Assembly (NCBI GenBank): GCA_029569495.1
Contig: JAKQTB010000147.1
Coordinates: 1 to 34,262, forward strand
Length of the DNA stretch: 34,262 nt
Direction of reading: 5' to 3'
DNA from: Pseudomonadota bacterium
Lineage (GTDB): Bacteria; Pseudomonadota; Gammaproteobacteria; Burkholderiales; Methylophilaceae
Shown one piece after another: positions 1 to 9,013 of this stretch. The notes under the pieces were generated by a model. That model worked only from the letters and a program-made list of their open reading frames with translations, ran no database searches and was not told the origin of the DNA. Positions within the stretch are counted from its first letter, which is position 1. The number at the start of each line of letters is the position of its first letter. The translations under genes were made by a program, and so were the position numbers.

Positions 1-681
1 ATGCGGCGTGCCTTCAGCCGCCACTTCCCCATTGGCAACAAAATAAACATAATCAGCAATCAAAAAAGTTTCTTTTACGTCGTGCGAAACGATAATTGAA
101 GTCGCGCCTAGCGCGTCATTGAGGCTTCGAATTAAGTCACAAATCACACCCATTGAAATTGGGTCTAAGCCTGCAAAGGGTTCATCGTACATAATAATAT
201 TTGGGTCTAACGCAATTGCGCGCGCCAAGGCCACGCGCCGCGCCATGCCTCCAGAAAGCTCAGGTGGCGTTAATGTGTGCGCCCCGCGCAAACCTACCGC
301 ATTGAGTTTCATTAATACCAAGTCGCGAATCATTGACTCAGGCAAGTCGGTAAGTTCCCGCATCGGAAACGCAACGTTATCAAACACGCTTAAATCGGTG
401 AATAAAGCACCGTGCTGAAACAACATGCCCATTTCACGACGTAATTTAAAAATTCCGTCACGATCTTGCTGGTGCACAACTTGGCCTTCAACGCGTACTT
501 CGCCTTTGGTTGGTTTAATTTGTCCGCCAATTAAACGCAACAAGGTGGTTTTACCACTGCCACTACCGCCCATAATTGCCACCACTTTGCGACGCGGGAA
601 CACCATATTGATGCCTTTATGCAGCAAACGGCCTTTGTACCCAAAGGATAAATTATCAATCTCTACAATATTATTGGTCAT
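1..681 (-). CDS. mlaF: ABC transporter ATP-binding protein, MlaF/Ttg2A-like (partial, runs off window start)
   Basis: Reverse-strand reading from ATG at 681: MTNNIVEIDNLSFGYKG..., Walker A GGSGSGKTTLLRLIGG, signature ELSGGMARRVALARAIALDP, Walker B IIMYDEPFAGLDP, H-loop SHD. Open at the window edge, so absent from the ORF track. Confidence 0.9.
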   Translation of the reverse strand, partial: MTNNIVEIDNLSFGYKGRLLHKGINMVFPRRKVVAIMGGSGSGKTTLLRLIGGQIKPTKGEVRVEGQVVHQQDRDGIFKLRREMGMLFQHGALFTDLSVFDNVAFPMRELTDLPESMIRDLVLMKLNAVGLRGAHTLTPPELSGGMARRVALARAIALDPNIIMYDEPFAGLDPISMGVICDLIRSLNDALGATSIIVSHDVKETFLIADYVYFVANGEVAAEGTPH

Positions 682-828
682 GTTGCAGTGTTGTTTTTTC
701 TGATTTTAAGCACGACTTTTTACGAAGCCACTATTCTAAAACAATTTGGAGACTAAGCAAGCGCTTAAATTAGCTGCCGCTAAAGTTGATTTGTTTTGAG
801 TTAAGCGTCTATAAGCTGTTAGCCAACA

Positions 829-854
829 AAAAAGCCCGCGATTGCGGGCTTTTT
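829..854 (-). terminator. Rho-independent terminator downstream of prepilin gene (symmetric, possibly bidirectional)
   Basis: AAAAAGCCCGC-GATT-GCGGGCTTTTT perfect stem with flanking A/T tracts, just 3' of the prepilin stop. Confidence 0.9.
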
Positions 855-871
855 CTCAAACTAAAAATTAG

Positions 872-1531
872 TTAGAAAGTCATACAAACGGTATAAATAT
901 TTCCATCTACAACAGCTGTCGCCGCCACCCCTGCACCAGGGGTTCCGCTTACTACCGCTCTCACCGAGCCAGTACTTGTTTCACCATCATCCAAGTTTGC
1001 GTCCACTTGTTTTGCAAGCCTGCCAGACAGGTTGTCAGAACAAACCACATATGAACCAGACATTCCGGTAATCGTCGGAAAAGCAGCTGACCAGGACTGA
1101 ACGCCTAAGCGCCCATTTTCTGCATTATTAGGTAAAAAATCGGCGGCAGCTGTGTTAGTTGGACCCGTTGCCAAGCCTGCTAGTCGAACATGTTGCCAAA
1201 AAAGGGCTGACTCATCCGTTAATGTTGTTGAATTCCAAGCGCCTTCAATACGAGCATTTCCTACGGTGCCACCTGTTGTTGCTAAGGTTGCACCATTCAA
1301 ATGGGCTGCCACGTTGCCATCATCTCCGGGTAATGCACGGAATTTATCTTGATATCCATAAATAAAAACCTGCACGTTTTTAAATTCAGCAATAATACTT
1401 TTTGCTTTAGCGCTGTTAATCAGCTCCTGCCCTTTAAGCACACCACCTAGAAGCAAGCCGATAATCACTAGCACAATCGCCAGCTCAATCAAAGTAAAGC
1501 CTGTTTGTTGTTTTTTCATATAATTTTCCAA
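872..1531 (-). CDS. Type IV prepilin-like protein (prepilin-type N-terminal cleavage/methylation domain)
   Basis: MKKQQTG|FTLIELAIVLVIIGLLLGGVLKGQELI class III signal peptide; C-terminal Cys pair (VVCSDN...YTVCMTF). Start may be the ATG at 1519 (MKKQQ). Confidence 0.9.
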   Translation of the reverse strand: MENYMKKQQTGFTLIELAIVLVIIGLLLGGVLKGQELINSAKAKSIIAEFKNVQVFIYGYQDKFRALPGDDGNVAAHLNGATLATTGGTVGNARIEGAWNSTTLTDESALFWQHVRLAGLATGPTNTAAADFLPNNAENGRLGVQSWSAAFPTITGMSGSYVVCSDNLSGRLAKQVDANLDDGETSTGSVRAVVSGTPGAGVAATAVVDGNIYTVCMTF

Positions 1532-1603
1532 ACCCGTTAATTATGTAAGTAAAACTGTTTTTAATGTTGTATATGATGCACTGTTTTACTGCTAGCAATT
1601 CTC

Positions 1604-1620
1604 ATGCAAACATCATGCCA
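1604..1620 (-). promoter_or_regulatory. Putative sigma-54 (-24/-12) promoter for the prepilin gene
   Basis: Minus-strand TGGCATG-ATGT-TTGCAT matches the sigma-54 consensus TGGCACG-N4-TTGCA/T, about 75-100 nt upstream of the prepilin start. Confidence 0.7.
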
Positions 1621-1833
1621 GCTGTGTTTTTACCATTTACTGACGCTTTTCTTGATAATTATTAACATTCTATCTGTTTTTTTGCTTTTTTCCATAGAAA
1701 ACTCTGCCGCCTGTGTTGATAATTTGACGATTGTGTCTAAATTTTAACATCGTCCAGTATGGTTAAATTGTAATGAATGCTATTACAATAACACGCTAGG
1801 TCGTTGTGAACATATCGCCAACTTCAATAATTG

Positions 1834-3561
1834 ATGAGCCAAAAATTTATGCTTAGTCTATCTAAAATTTACCGTCGCATGTTTGATGATACCGATCGCC
1901 TGATGGCGCTCATGCTGCTCTCTCTCCATGCACTTATGATTTGGGGGGATAACAGTCAGTTTTTTAGCGCCTTGTTTTTATGCCACTATGGGTTCTTCTT
2001 ATTATGGCAACCTATATTTCATCACAACAAAAAACTCTCCTGGCCATCTATTTTAGTTGTTTTAATTGGTGCCACTTTTGCCTTGTATTATATGAATTGG
2101 TGGATTACCGCTTTTTGGATTGCCGGTCTATTTGCACTGATTGGCGGGCGCATTATTTCAGGCGAAACAACGCGTGCCAGATTACCTAATATTTTAGCGG
2201 CAACTTATTTACTTGCCGTGCTATTACTTTGGGTGGTGCCAAAACTGCTCAATGCAAAAGATGATTTAATCGCCGCTGAATTCTTACTGACTTATTTACT
2301 GCCTATTCTGCCATTGACCATTTTGTTTCTATCAGCAAAAAATAAGCCTGTTTCGCCAGCGCAGAATATCGACTTTTTCTATACGCTGCTGATTTATTTA
2401 GTGACGCTGATTATTATTTTAGGCGGCTTTGCGATTGGCGTGACTTGGCAAGTGCATTACGTAAAACTGCTGATTTATGTGGTGCTGGGCTTGGCGGTGA
2501 CCTTAGTTATGCTCAGCTGGTTATGGAACCCTAGCGAGACTTTTTCGGGCTTAGAGTTGCTCATGTCACGCTACTTATTAAGTCTAGGCCTGCCCTTTGA
2601 AGAATGGTTAAGAAAAATCGCCATGCATGCTGATTATGAATTAACCGCCAGTGATTTTTTAGAAGCCTCTATGCGCGAGCTAGCCGCTTTAAAATGGGTG
2701 AGCGGTGTACTTTGGGAGGTGGATGGCGCGAAACATCAAGCTGGTTTTGCTACGCTGCACATCTCCACCTTTAGCTTTCAGCAATTGCATCTCACACTTT
2801 ATTCACGCTGGCAGTTTAGCCCTGCCATGTATTTACACGTACAACTACTCACGCAAATCATGAGCGAATTCTATGAGGCCAAATGCCGTGAAGAAACTAT
2901 CAGCCAAAATACCTATATGCAAACGTTTTATGAAACAGGCTCACGCCTCACGCATGATATTAAAAATATTCTGCAGTCTTTAGGCACGTTAACTTCTGCC
3001 GCTGAACAAACGAGTGACGCTGAAGGTGACATTAGATTGATTGAATTGATTAAAAAACAATTACCAAGACTCAATCAGCGCCTTGCCGCCACGCTCACCA
3101 AGCTCGAGCGGCCAAGTGTTGAGAAAAAACGTCAGGCAAAAGTGGCCACTTGGTGGAAAAGCTTCAGGCAACTCAATAGCAACCATCAAATTCAGTTTGA
3201 ATCGCCTGCTGTTTTACCAAAAGCCGACATTGACCCAGACGTGCTCGATAGCGTGGTGGATAACTTAGTACAAAACGCGCTTGAAAAAGCCAAATTAGAA
3301 GCCAACACGCAAATAAAAGTGACCTTAATGCCATCCAACCACTTTTGCCTTGAAGTCACCGATACTGGCTCCGCCATGCCACAAGACATTGCAGAGCAGT
3401 TATTTAAATCACATGTCACTTCAAAAAATGGTTTAGGTGTGGGGTTGTATCACGCAGCGCAGCAGGCGAGTCAGGCTGGCTATGAATTAAGTTTGGTCGA
3501 TAATGTGAATGGTGAAGTGCGCTTTAGGCTAGAAATGTTAGCCCCTGAACAAGCCATTTAG
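1834..3561 (+). CDS. Membrane sensor histidine kinase, orphan
   Basis: Multiple N-terminal hydrophobic segments, H-box RLTHDIKNILQSL, N-box DSVVDNLVQNALEKA, G-box like DTGSAMP and NGLGVGLY. Track starts at TTG 1831; ATG at 1834. Confidence 0.8.
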   Translation: MSQKFMLSLSKIYRRMFDDTDRLMALMLLSLHALMIWGDNSQFFSALFLCHYGFFLLWQPIFHHNKKLSWPSILVVLIGATFALYYMNWWITAFWIAGLFALIGGRIISGETTRARLPNILAATYLLAVLLLWVVPKLLNAKDDLIAAEFLLTYLLPILPLTILFLSAKNKPVSPAQNIDFFYTLLIYLVTLIIILGGFAIGVTWQVHYVKLLIYVVLGLAVTLVMLSWLWNPSETFSGLELLMSRYLLSLGLPFEEWLRKIAMHADYELTASDFLEASMRELAALKWVSGVLWEVDGAKHQAGFATLHISTFSFQQLHLTLYSRWQFSPAMYLHVQLLTQIMSEFYEAKCREETISQNTYMQTFYETGSRLTHDIKNILQSLGTLTSAAEQTSDAEGDIRLIELIKKQLPRLNQRLAATLTKLERPSVEKKRQAKVATWWKSFRQLNSNHQIQFESPAVLPKADIDPDVLDSVVDNLVQNALEKAKLEANTQIKVTLMPSNHFCLEVTDTGSAMPQDIAEQLFKSHVTSKNGLGVGLYHAAQQASQAGYELSLVDNVNGEVRFRLEMLAPEQAI

Positions 3562-3598
3562 ATGGGTTGAATTGACTTAAAAACAACCACTAAATCCT

Positions 3599-3681
3599 TC
3601 GAGAGAAAAACAATGCCCTGCGAGCCTTTATTTATAAGACTTTCAGAGCATCGCAAAAGGTTGGTGTTAAAACAGGGCATT
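3599..3681 (+). repeat. Dispersed palindromic intergenic repeat, copy A (rearranged)
   Basis: tcgagagaaaaaca-ATGCCCTGCGAGCCTTTATTTATAAGACTTTCAGAGCAT-cgcaaaaggttgg plus an additional cagggcatt half-site at 3673-3681. Shares arms and flanks with copies B-E. Confidence 0.85.
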
Positions 3682-3689
3682 AAAAAGCA

Positions 3690-3717
3690 TTTAGGGTAAC
3701 GTTTCCGCTACCCTAAA
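3690..3717. terminator. Hairpin, candidate terminator between convergent genes
   Basis: TTTAGGGTA-(10 nt)-TACCCTAAA 9-bp perfect stem downstream of both convergent genes; no strong U-tract. Confidence 0.45.
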
Positions 3718-3776
3718 TAAATCTTTATGGACTCCCAGACTCTCTCAATTCAGACGCATTACGTTTGCGTAAAAAT

Positions 3777-4421
3777 CTAGCGTAACCCTTGAATATAATC
3801 AGACACTGCCGCCATTTCAGCATCTGTCATTTTGGCAGAAATGACCATCATCATTGGTGCATTTGCGCGTTCACCTGAGCGAAACGCTTTGAGTTGCGCC
3901 AATGTGTAATCTGTATGTTGGCCGTTTACGCGCGGGAACTGCTTAGGAATACCCGCACCGTTTGCCCCATGGCAACTTGCACAGGCTGGCACATTGGTGG
4001 CAGCGACACCACCACGATAGATTTTTTCACCCAAAGAACCTTTGCCGTTAGTCGTTGCTTGCCCGAGCTTTAAACTTTGTTTTGAATAATAGGCCGCTAA
4101 GTTTTTCATGTCTTCATCACTTAACGCACCTGCAATACCCGCCATAACCGCGTTGGCACGTTTACCAGATTTAAATTCTGTGAGTTGCTTTTGCAGATAT
4201 TCAGGATGCTGACCCGCCAATTTTGGGTTCAGCGTAATCGCGCTGTTGCCATCGACTCCGTGGCAAGCCGAACAGACATTTTTAGCGGTTTCTTCAGCCG
4301 AATTGACCGCATCTGCCGCTTGCGCAGGCAAACTAAAAGCAAGGCTCAACATTAAACCCGTTAAACTTGCAGCCACTGAATTTAACCCTACCCTATGACG
4401 AAATTGCATTACAGCTCCCAA
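3777..4421 (-). CDS. Diheme cytochrome c (cytochrome c4-like)
   Basis: Two CXXCH motifs (CSACH, CASCH) in duplicated c-type domains, N-terminal signal sequence. Confidence 0.9.
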   Translation of the reverse strand: MGAVMQFRHRVGLNSVAASLTGLMLSLAFSLPAQAADAVNSAEETAKNVCSACHGVDGNSAITLNPKLAGQHPEYLQKQLTEFKSGKRANAVMAGIAGALSDEDMKNLAAYYSKQSLKLGQATTNGKGSLGEKIYRGGVAATNVPACASCHGANGAGIPKQFPRVNGQHTDYTLAQLKAFRSGERANAPMMMVISAKMTDAEMAAVSDYIQGLR

Positions 4422-4556
4422 AACTTAGGTTATTCAAAGAATTACTCAACATTTTAGCTAAAAAGACCCTTTCGTGATAGCATTTTTCACAGTTATTAAC
4501 TGCGCCTCACGTTTGAGGTTTCAAAGCAACACTTATCACTCAAGAATTGAAATTAA

Positions 4557-5198
4557 ATGCCATTGTTCCAAAACGCCACTTTTTTTATCTCCGCGCATCA
4601 CTTACGCGACTTACCGCCTGCAAGCGGCATTGAAGTGGCGTTTGCCGGGCGCTCAAACGCAGGAAAATCCAGCGCATTGAACACGTTAGCCAATCATAAT
4701 CGCCTCGCTTTTGTGAGTAAACAGCCAGGCCGCACACAGCTCATTAACTTTTTTACCCTTGGCAATGACCGCCATTTGGTTGATTTACCAGGCTATGGGT
4801 ACGCAAAAGTGCCAGAGGCGATGCGCGCGCACTGGCAAAATGTATTGGCACGTTACCTCAGTGAGCGCTCTAGCTTAGGTGGCTTGGTACTGGTCATGGA
4901 TAGCCGTCACCCACTCACCCCGCTAGACCGCCAAATGCTTGACTGGTTTTGCCCAAGTGGTAAACCAGTACATGTTTTACTCACTAAGTCTGACAAATTA
5001 TCACGTGGAGAAGCCTCACTGACACTCAACAAAGTTCGCAAAGAGTTAGTAGAAACTTGGGGTAACGCGTGCAGCATTCAGCTATTTTCTAGCTTGAAAA
5101 AACTTGGCGTGGAAGAAGCAGAAAAAGTGATTGGCAAATGGCTATTTGATGAAGACTCAAACTCTGGTGAAGACCATATCCCAAACACCGTGCCCTAA
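4557..5198 (+). CDS. engB: Ribosome biogenesis GTP-binding protein YihA/YsxC (EngB)
   Basis: G1 [15 protein letters not shown]3 [11 protein letters not shown]4 LTKSDKL. Confidence 0.95.
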   Translation: MPLFQNATFFISAHHLRDLPPASGIEVAFAGRSNAGKSSALNTLANHNRLAFVSKQPGRTQLINFFTLGNDRHLVDLPGYGYAKVPEAMRAHWQNVLARYLSERSSLGGLVLVMDSRHPLTPLDRQMLDWFCPSGKPVHVLLTKSDKLSRGEASLTLNKVRKELVETWGNACSIQLFSSLKKLGVEEAEKVIGKWLFDEDSNSGEDHIPNTVP

Positions 5199-5942
5199 TT
5201 TAAGTCCGCGATTCTCAAATTTAGTCAGCGGGCGGTAGCTCGGTTTAGGCGCATAATTTTCTGCGGTATTGGTAAGCTGTGTTTCCGCACTCAGCACGGC
5301 TAACACCCACTCAGCGTATTCTTGCCAATCGGTTGCCACATGCAAATAGCCGCCCACTTTAAGTTTAGTACAAAGCAGTTTTACAAACTCTGCCTGGATC
5401 AACCGGCGCTTATGATGGCGTTTTTTGTGCCATGGGTCAGGGAAGAAAATATGTACGCCATCGAGGCTAGCGTCTGCCAGCATGTTTTGCAGCACTTCAA
5501 CCACATCATGCTGAATAATGCGAATATTGGTCAGTGCATGCGCTTCAATAAGCTTTAACAATGCGCCAACGCCTGGCGTATGTACTTCTGCGGCTAAAAA
5601 ATCACAATGGGGTAGCGTTTGCGCAATTTTTGCAGTTGTTTCTCCCATTCCAAAACCAATTTCTAGAATTTTAGCTGATGCTTGACGATGAAACACCGCA
5701 TTCAAATCAATTGGCTTGGCCGCATATTGAATACCAAATTTTGGCCAACCAATTTCAAGTGCGCGCTCCTGCCCTTTTGTCACACGCCCTTGGCGCAATA
5801 CAAAACTGCGAATGCGGCGATGTTTTAATTCGTCATTCGTACTTTTCTCGTCTTTAGGGATTTCTTGCAGGGATTGATGTTCAGTTTTGATATCGTTTGT
5901 CATAGCCGCCATTATACTTTTAATGGCTATATTTTGAATCAT
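5157..5942 (-). CDS. trmB: tRNA (guanine-N7-)-methyltransferase
   Basis: [37 protein letters not shown] motifs typical of TrmB. Start may be internal (MTNDIKTEH). Confidence 0.95.
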   Translation of the reverse strand: MIQNIAIKSIMAAMTNDIKTEHQSLQEIPKDEKSTNDELKHRRIRSFVLRQGRVTKGQERALEIGWPKFGIQYAAKPIDLNAVFHRQASAKILEIGFGMGETTAKIAQTLPHCDFLAAEVHTPGVGALLKLIEAHALTNIRIIQHDVVEVLQNMLADASLDGVHIFFPDPWHKKRHHKRRLIQAEFVKLLCTKLKVGGYLHVATDWQEYAEWVLAVLSAETQLTNTAENYAPKPSYRPLTKFENRGLKLGHGVWDMVFTRV

Positions 5943-5948
5943 TAAGCG

Positions 5949-7133
5949 CTATAAGGTGTGCGATTTATCCCCAGTCAAAAATCCCATTAGCGGCGTATCT
6001 ATCTCTTTGGTAAAAGCAATAACTTTAAATAAATCGCCCATCTCAGCAGGAGATAACAGCTTTTGAGCCGCGGCCGCCAACGGGGCATAGCGTGCCATAT
6101 CAGTTGGGGAAACTTCAGACAACAGCGTCAAAATGCCGCAATTCATCAGAAACTGCGCCTGACTACAAAAGCCACTTAAACTTAGGCCACCCTTCACTGC
6201 AGCATGGGCAATGCTAGTGAAATCTACGTGGGCCGTGATATCTTGTAGCCCCACATAAATTAACGGGTCAGTGTGCGCATAGTGCTGATAATGGCACATC
6301 AGAGTACCCTGATTGCGCTGCGGATGATAATATTCACGTGCTGAAAAGCCGTAATCAATCATCAATATTGCGCCGTTTTTTAATATAGTGGCGAGTGAAG
6401 TCATTAATCCACTGGCGGCAGGGTTAATCTCTGTCGTATAACCCTCGGGTAAATTGAGGTTTGTCACTGCTTCAAATAGGCTTTTTTCACTTGGGGTGCC
6501 GTGTTGATTGATGGGTCGGTTTTGCCAAACAAGCTTGTGGTTGACTACGGCAATGCCGCACACTTCAATGCCATTGGCATGTTTATGTACGATGTTTACT
6601 GGAATTGCATCTAGCACCTCGTTACCAATCACAATGCCTGCAAACTGCTGCGGCAATTCGTTTAGCCATTCGACCCGTTGAAGCACATCTTGCGGCAATG
6701 TTTGCGATAAAGTTTCAAGCTGCACCTGCCGCAAGTGGTCACTTACTTCCAAAATAAAATAGCGTTCGGGCAAGCCATTTAATTTCGCCAATGTAAGTAA
6801 ACAGTCCGCCGCCAGCTTACCAGTGCCTGCACCAAGTTCTAGCACACTGCCTTGCGTTAATTGCAGGACTTGTATCATTTGATTTGCAAGCGTTTGCGCA
6901 AATAGCGGAGAAATTTGTGGTGCGGTCACAAAATCTCCGCCACCTTTTTTAATATCTCCGAACTTTTGGCTGCCTGCGCTGTAATATCCTAAGCCAGTCG
7001 CATATAACGCTAACTGCATAAATCGCGCAAAATCCAGCCAGCCTCCAGCGCTTTGGATTTCATCCTGAATCTTTAAGACAAGCTGCTCGCTATGTTTTTC
7101 GGCCTCAGGGGCTGGTTTAGGTAATGTGCTCAT
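5949..7133 (-). CDS. SAM-dependent methyltransferase, MidA/NDUFAF7 (COG1565) family
   Basis: SVLELGAGTGKLAADCL, GNEVLDAIPV, LMIDYGFSAREYYHPQRNQGTLMCHYQH typical of the family. Confidence 0.9.
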   Translation of the reverse strand: MSTLPKPAPEAEKHSEQLVLKIQDEIQSAGGWLDFARFMQLALYATGLGYYSAGSQKFGDIKKGGGDFVTAPQISPLFAQTLANQMIQVLQLTQGSVLELGAGTGKLAADCLLTLAKLNGLPERYFILEVSDHLRQVQLETLSQTLPQDVLQRVEWLNELPQQFAGIVIGNEVLDAIPVNIVHKHANGIEVCGIAVVNHKLVWQNRPINQHGTPSEKSLFEAVTNLNLPEGYTTEINPAASGLMTSLATILKNGAILMIDYGFSAREYYHPQRNQGTLMCHYQHYAHTDPLIYVGLQDITAHVDFTSIAHAAVKGGLSLSGFCSQAQFLMNCGILTLLSEVSPTDMARYAPLAAAAQKLLSPAEMGDLFKVIAFTKEIDTPLMGFLTGDKSHTL

Positions 7134-7175
7134 GGTCTTGGATTATAATAGCTAACAATTAGAATTGGATATTGC

Positions 7176-7928
7176 ATGATTGCAAACAACATAAATAAAG
7201 TAGTGCTCATTACGGGCGGCGCTAAACGCGTGGGCGCGGCAATATGCCGCCAACTACACGCTCAGGGTGCAAACCTGATGATTCATTATCGTAGTTCCAC
7301 CAGTGAAGCGCGCGCACTGCAAGCCGAGCTGAATTTACAACGCGCCAATTCTGTTGCCATCATTCAGGCTGATTTATTGGACATCGTCAATTTACCGCAT
7401 CTTATTGGACAAACCATCCATCATTTTGGCCGGCTTGACGTACTCATCAACAACGCCTCGACCTATTATCCCAGTGAAATCGGCCACATTGATGAAGCCA
7501 AGTGGCATGACCTCATGGGTAGTAATTTAAAGGCGCCTTTATTTTTATCGCAGGCCGCCACACCTGAGTTACGAAAAAACCATGGCTGCATTGTAAATAT
7601 TACCGATATGCATGTCGAAAGGCCCAAAAAGGGCTACATCGTCTATAGCGTAGCCAAAGCAGGCTTGGTCACGCTTACAAAATCACTCGCGCATGAATTG
7701 GGGCCTGAAGTACGCGTGAATGCGGTTGCCCCTGGCCCAGTGCAGTGGCCAGAAGATAATCCGCAGTTTGATGAGGTTTATCGGCAAAGGGTCATCAATC
7801 AAACCCTGCTCAAACGCGTGGGTGAGCCTGAAGATATTGCCAAAGCGGTGAAGTTTTTAATCTACGATGCCCCGTTTGTGACTGGCCATGTATTGGCTGT
7901 AGATGGCGGTCGCTCCTTAAACCTTTAA
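7176..7928 (+). CDS. Pteridine reductase-like short-chain dehydrogenase/reductase
   Basis: VVLITGGAKRVGAAICRQLHAQGA, NNAS, YxxxK (YSVAKAGL); PTR1/FolM-like pattern. Confidence 0.85.
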   Translation: MIANNINKVVLITGGAKRVGAAICRQLHAQGANLMIHYRSSTSEARALQAELNLQRANSVAIIQADLLDIVNLPHLIGQTIHHFGRLDVLINNASTYYPSEIGHIDEAKWHDLMGSNLKAPLFLSQAATPELRKNHGCIVNITDMHVERPKKGYIVYSVAKAGLVTLTKSLAHELGPEVRVNAVAPGPVQWPEDNPQFDEVYRQRVINQTLLKRVGEPEDIAKAVKFLIYDAPFVTGHVLAVDGGRSLNL

Positions 7929-7940
7929 CTTTCTACTGAA

Positions 7941-8873
7941 TTGAATAAATTTAGTAATCATCCTGACATGATTAAACACCTACCTGAAAATCACTCAAAT
8001 AACTTCATCAAACTACGGAATAGTTTGATTAGCGCCACTGGCAAAGCGATTGGCGACTACAATATGATTGAAGAAGGCGACACCGTGCTGGTGTGTATGA
8101 GCGGTGGCAAAGACTCTCACGCCATGCTCATGCTATTACTGGCACTGCAAGCGCGCGCGCCCATTGACTTTAAGTTGATTGCGATGAATCTTGATCAAAA
8201 GCAACCCGGTTTTCCGGCTGATATTTTGCCCGCCTATTTTGAAAAACTGGGCGTTGACTACCGCATTGTTGAAGCTGACACTTACTCTATCGTGAAAGAA
8301 AAAATCCCTGAAGGTAAAACCACCTGCTCACTCTGTTCACGATTACGCCGTGGCGTGATTTACACCACGGCCAAAGAACTCGGTGCAAATAAAATCGCGC
8401 TGGGCCATCACCGTGATGACATTGTAGAGACGTTATTTTTGAATCTATTTTTTGGTGCAAAGATGAAAGCCATGCCGCCTAAACTTTCCACCAATGATAA
8501 ACAAAACATTGTCATTCGCCCATTAGCATATTGCAGCGAAAAAGATATTGCCAGCTACGCGCGGCAAATGGACTTTCCAATTATTCCTTGCGATTTATGT
8601 GGTAGTCAAGAAAATTTACAACGCCAAAAAGTCAAGGAAATGCTTCATAGTTGGGAGCGCGAACAACCGGGCCGCATTAATAATATTTTTCGTGCCATTG
8701 GTAATGTTGAACCTTCTCACTTGGCCGACTTTAATCTTTATGACTTTAAAAATTTAAGTCAAGCCAAACCTGAAGATGAAGATCCGTTATTCGGCGACAT
8801 CGCCAACGAAGGTGCAGCACTGAGCATTAATAACACTGCTGGCACACGCATCGAATTTGTTAGAAATACATAA
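7941..8873 (+). CDS. ttcA: tRNA 2-thiocytidine(32) synthetase TtcA
   Basis: PP-loop [20 protein letters not shown] and CDLCGSQ cysteine motifs. Track start is TTG; ATG at 7968 is an alternative. Confidence 0.95.
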   Translation: MNKFSNHPDMIKHLPENHSNNFIKLRNSLISATGKAIGDYNMIEEGDTVLVCMSGGKDSHAMLMLLLALQARAPIDFKLIAMNLDQKQPGFPADILPAYFEKLGVDYRIVEADTYSIVKEKIPEGKTTCSLCSRLRRGVIYTTAKELGANKIALGHHRDDIVETLFLNLFFGAKMKAMPPKLSTNDKQNIVIRPLAYCSEKDIASYARQMDFPIIPCDLCGSQENLQRQKVKEMLHSWEREQPGRINNIFRAIGNVEPSHLADFNLYDFKNLSQAKPEDEDPLFGDIANEGAALSINNTAGTRIEFVRNT

Positions 8874-9013
8874 TGTTACAAATATTTCAATAAATTTGCG
8901 TAGTATGCGCGGTAACGTGTTGTCTTTTAGCTATTGACCTTGCTATTATCCAAGCTACAGACAACGTAGCACCGTATTCCAGCCCTTTTAAACATTCATT
9001 TTCCTAGGCTTGC

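Noticed and set aside
119-703. ORFs on plus strand at 119-418 and 425-703
   Set aside because: Antisense shadow ORFs of the mlaF-like gene, whose reverse-strand reading has full ABC motifs.
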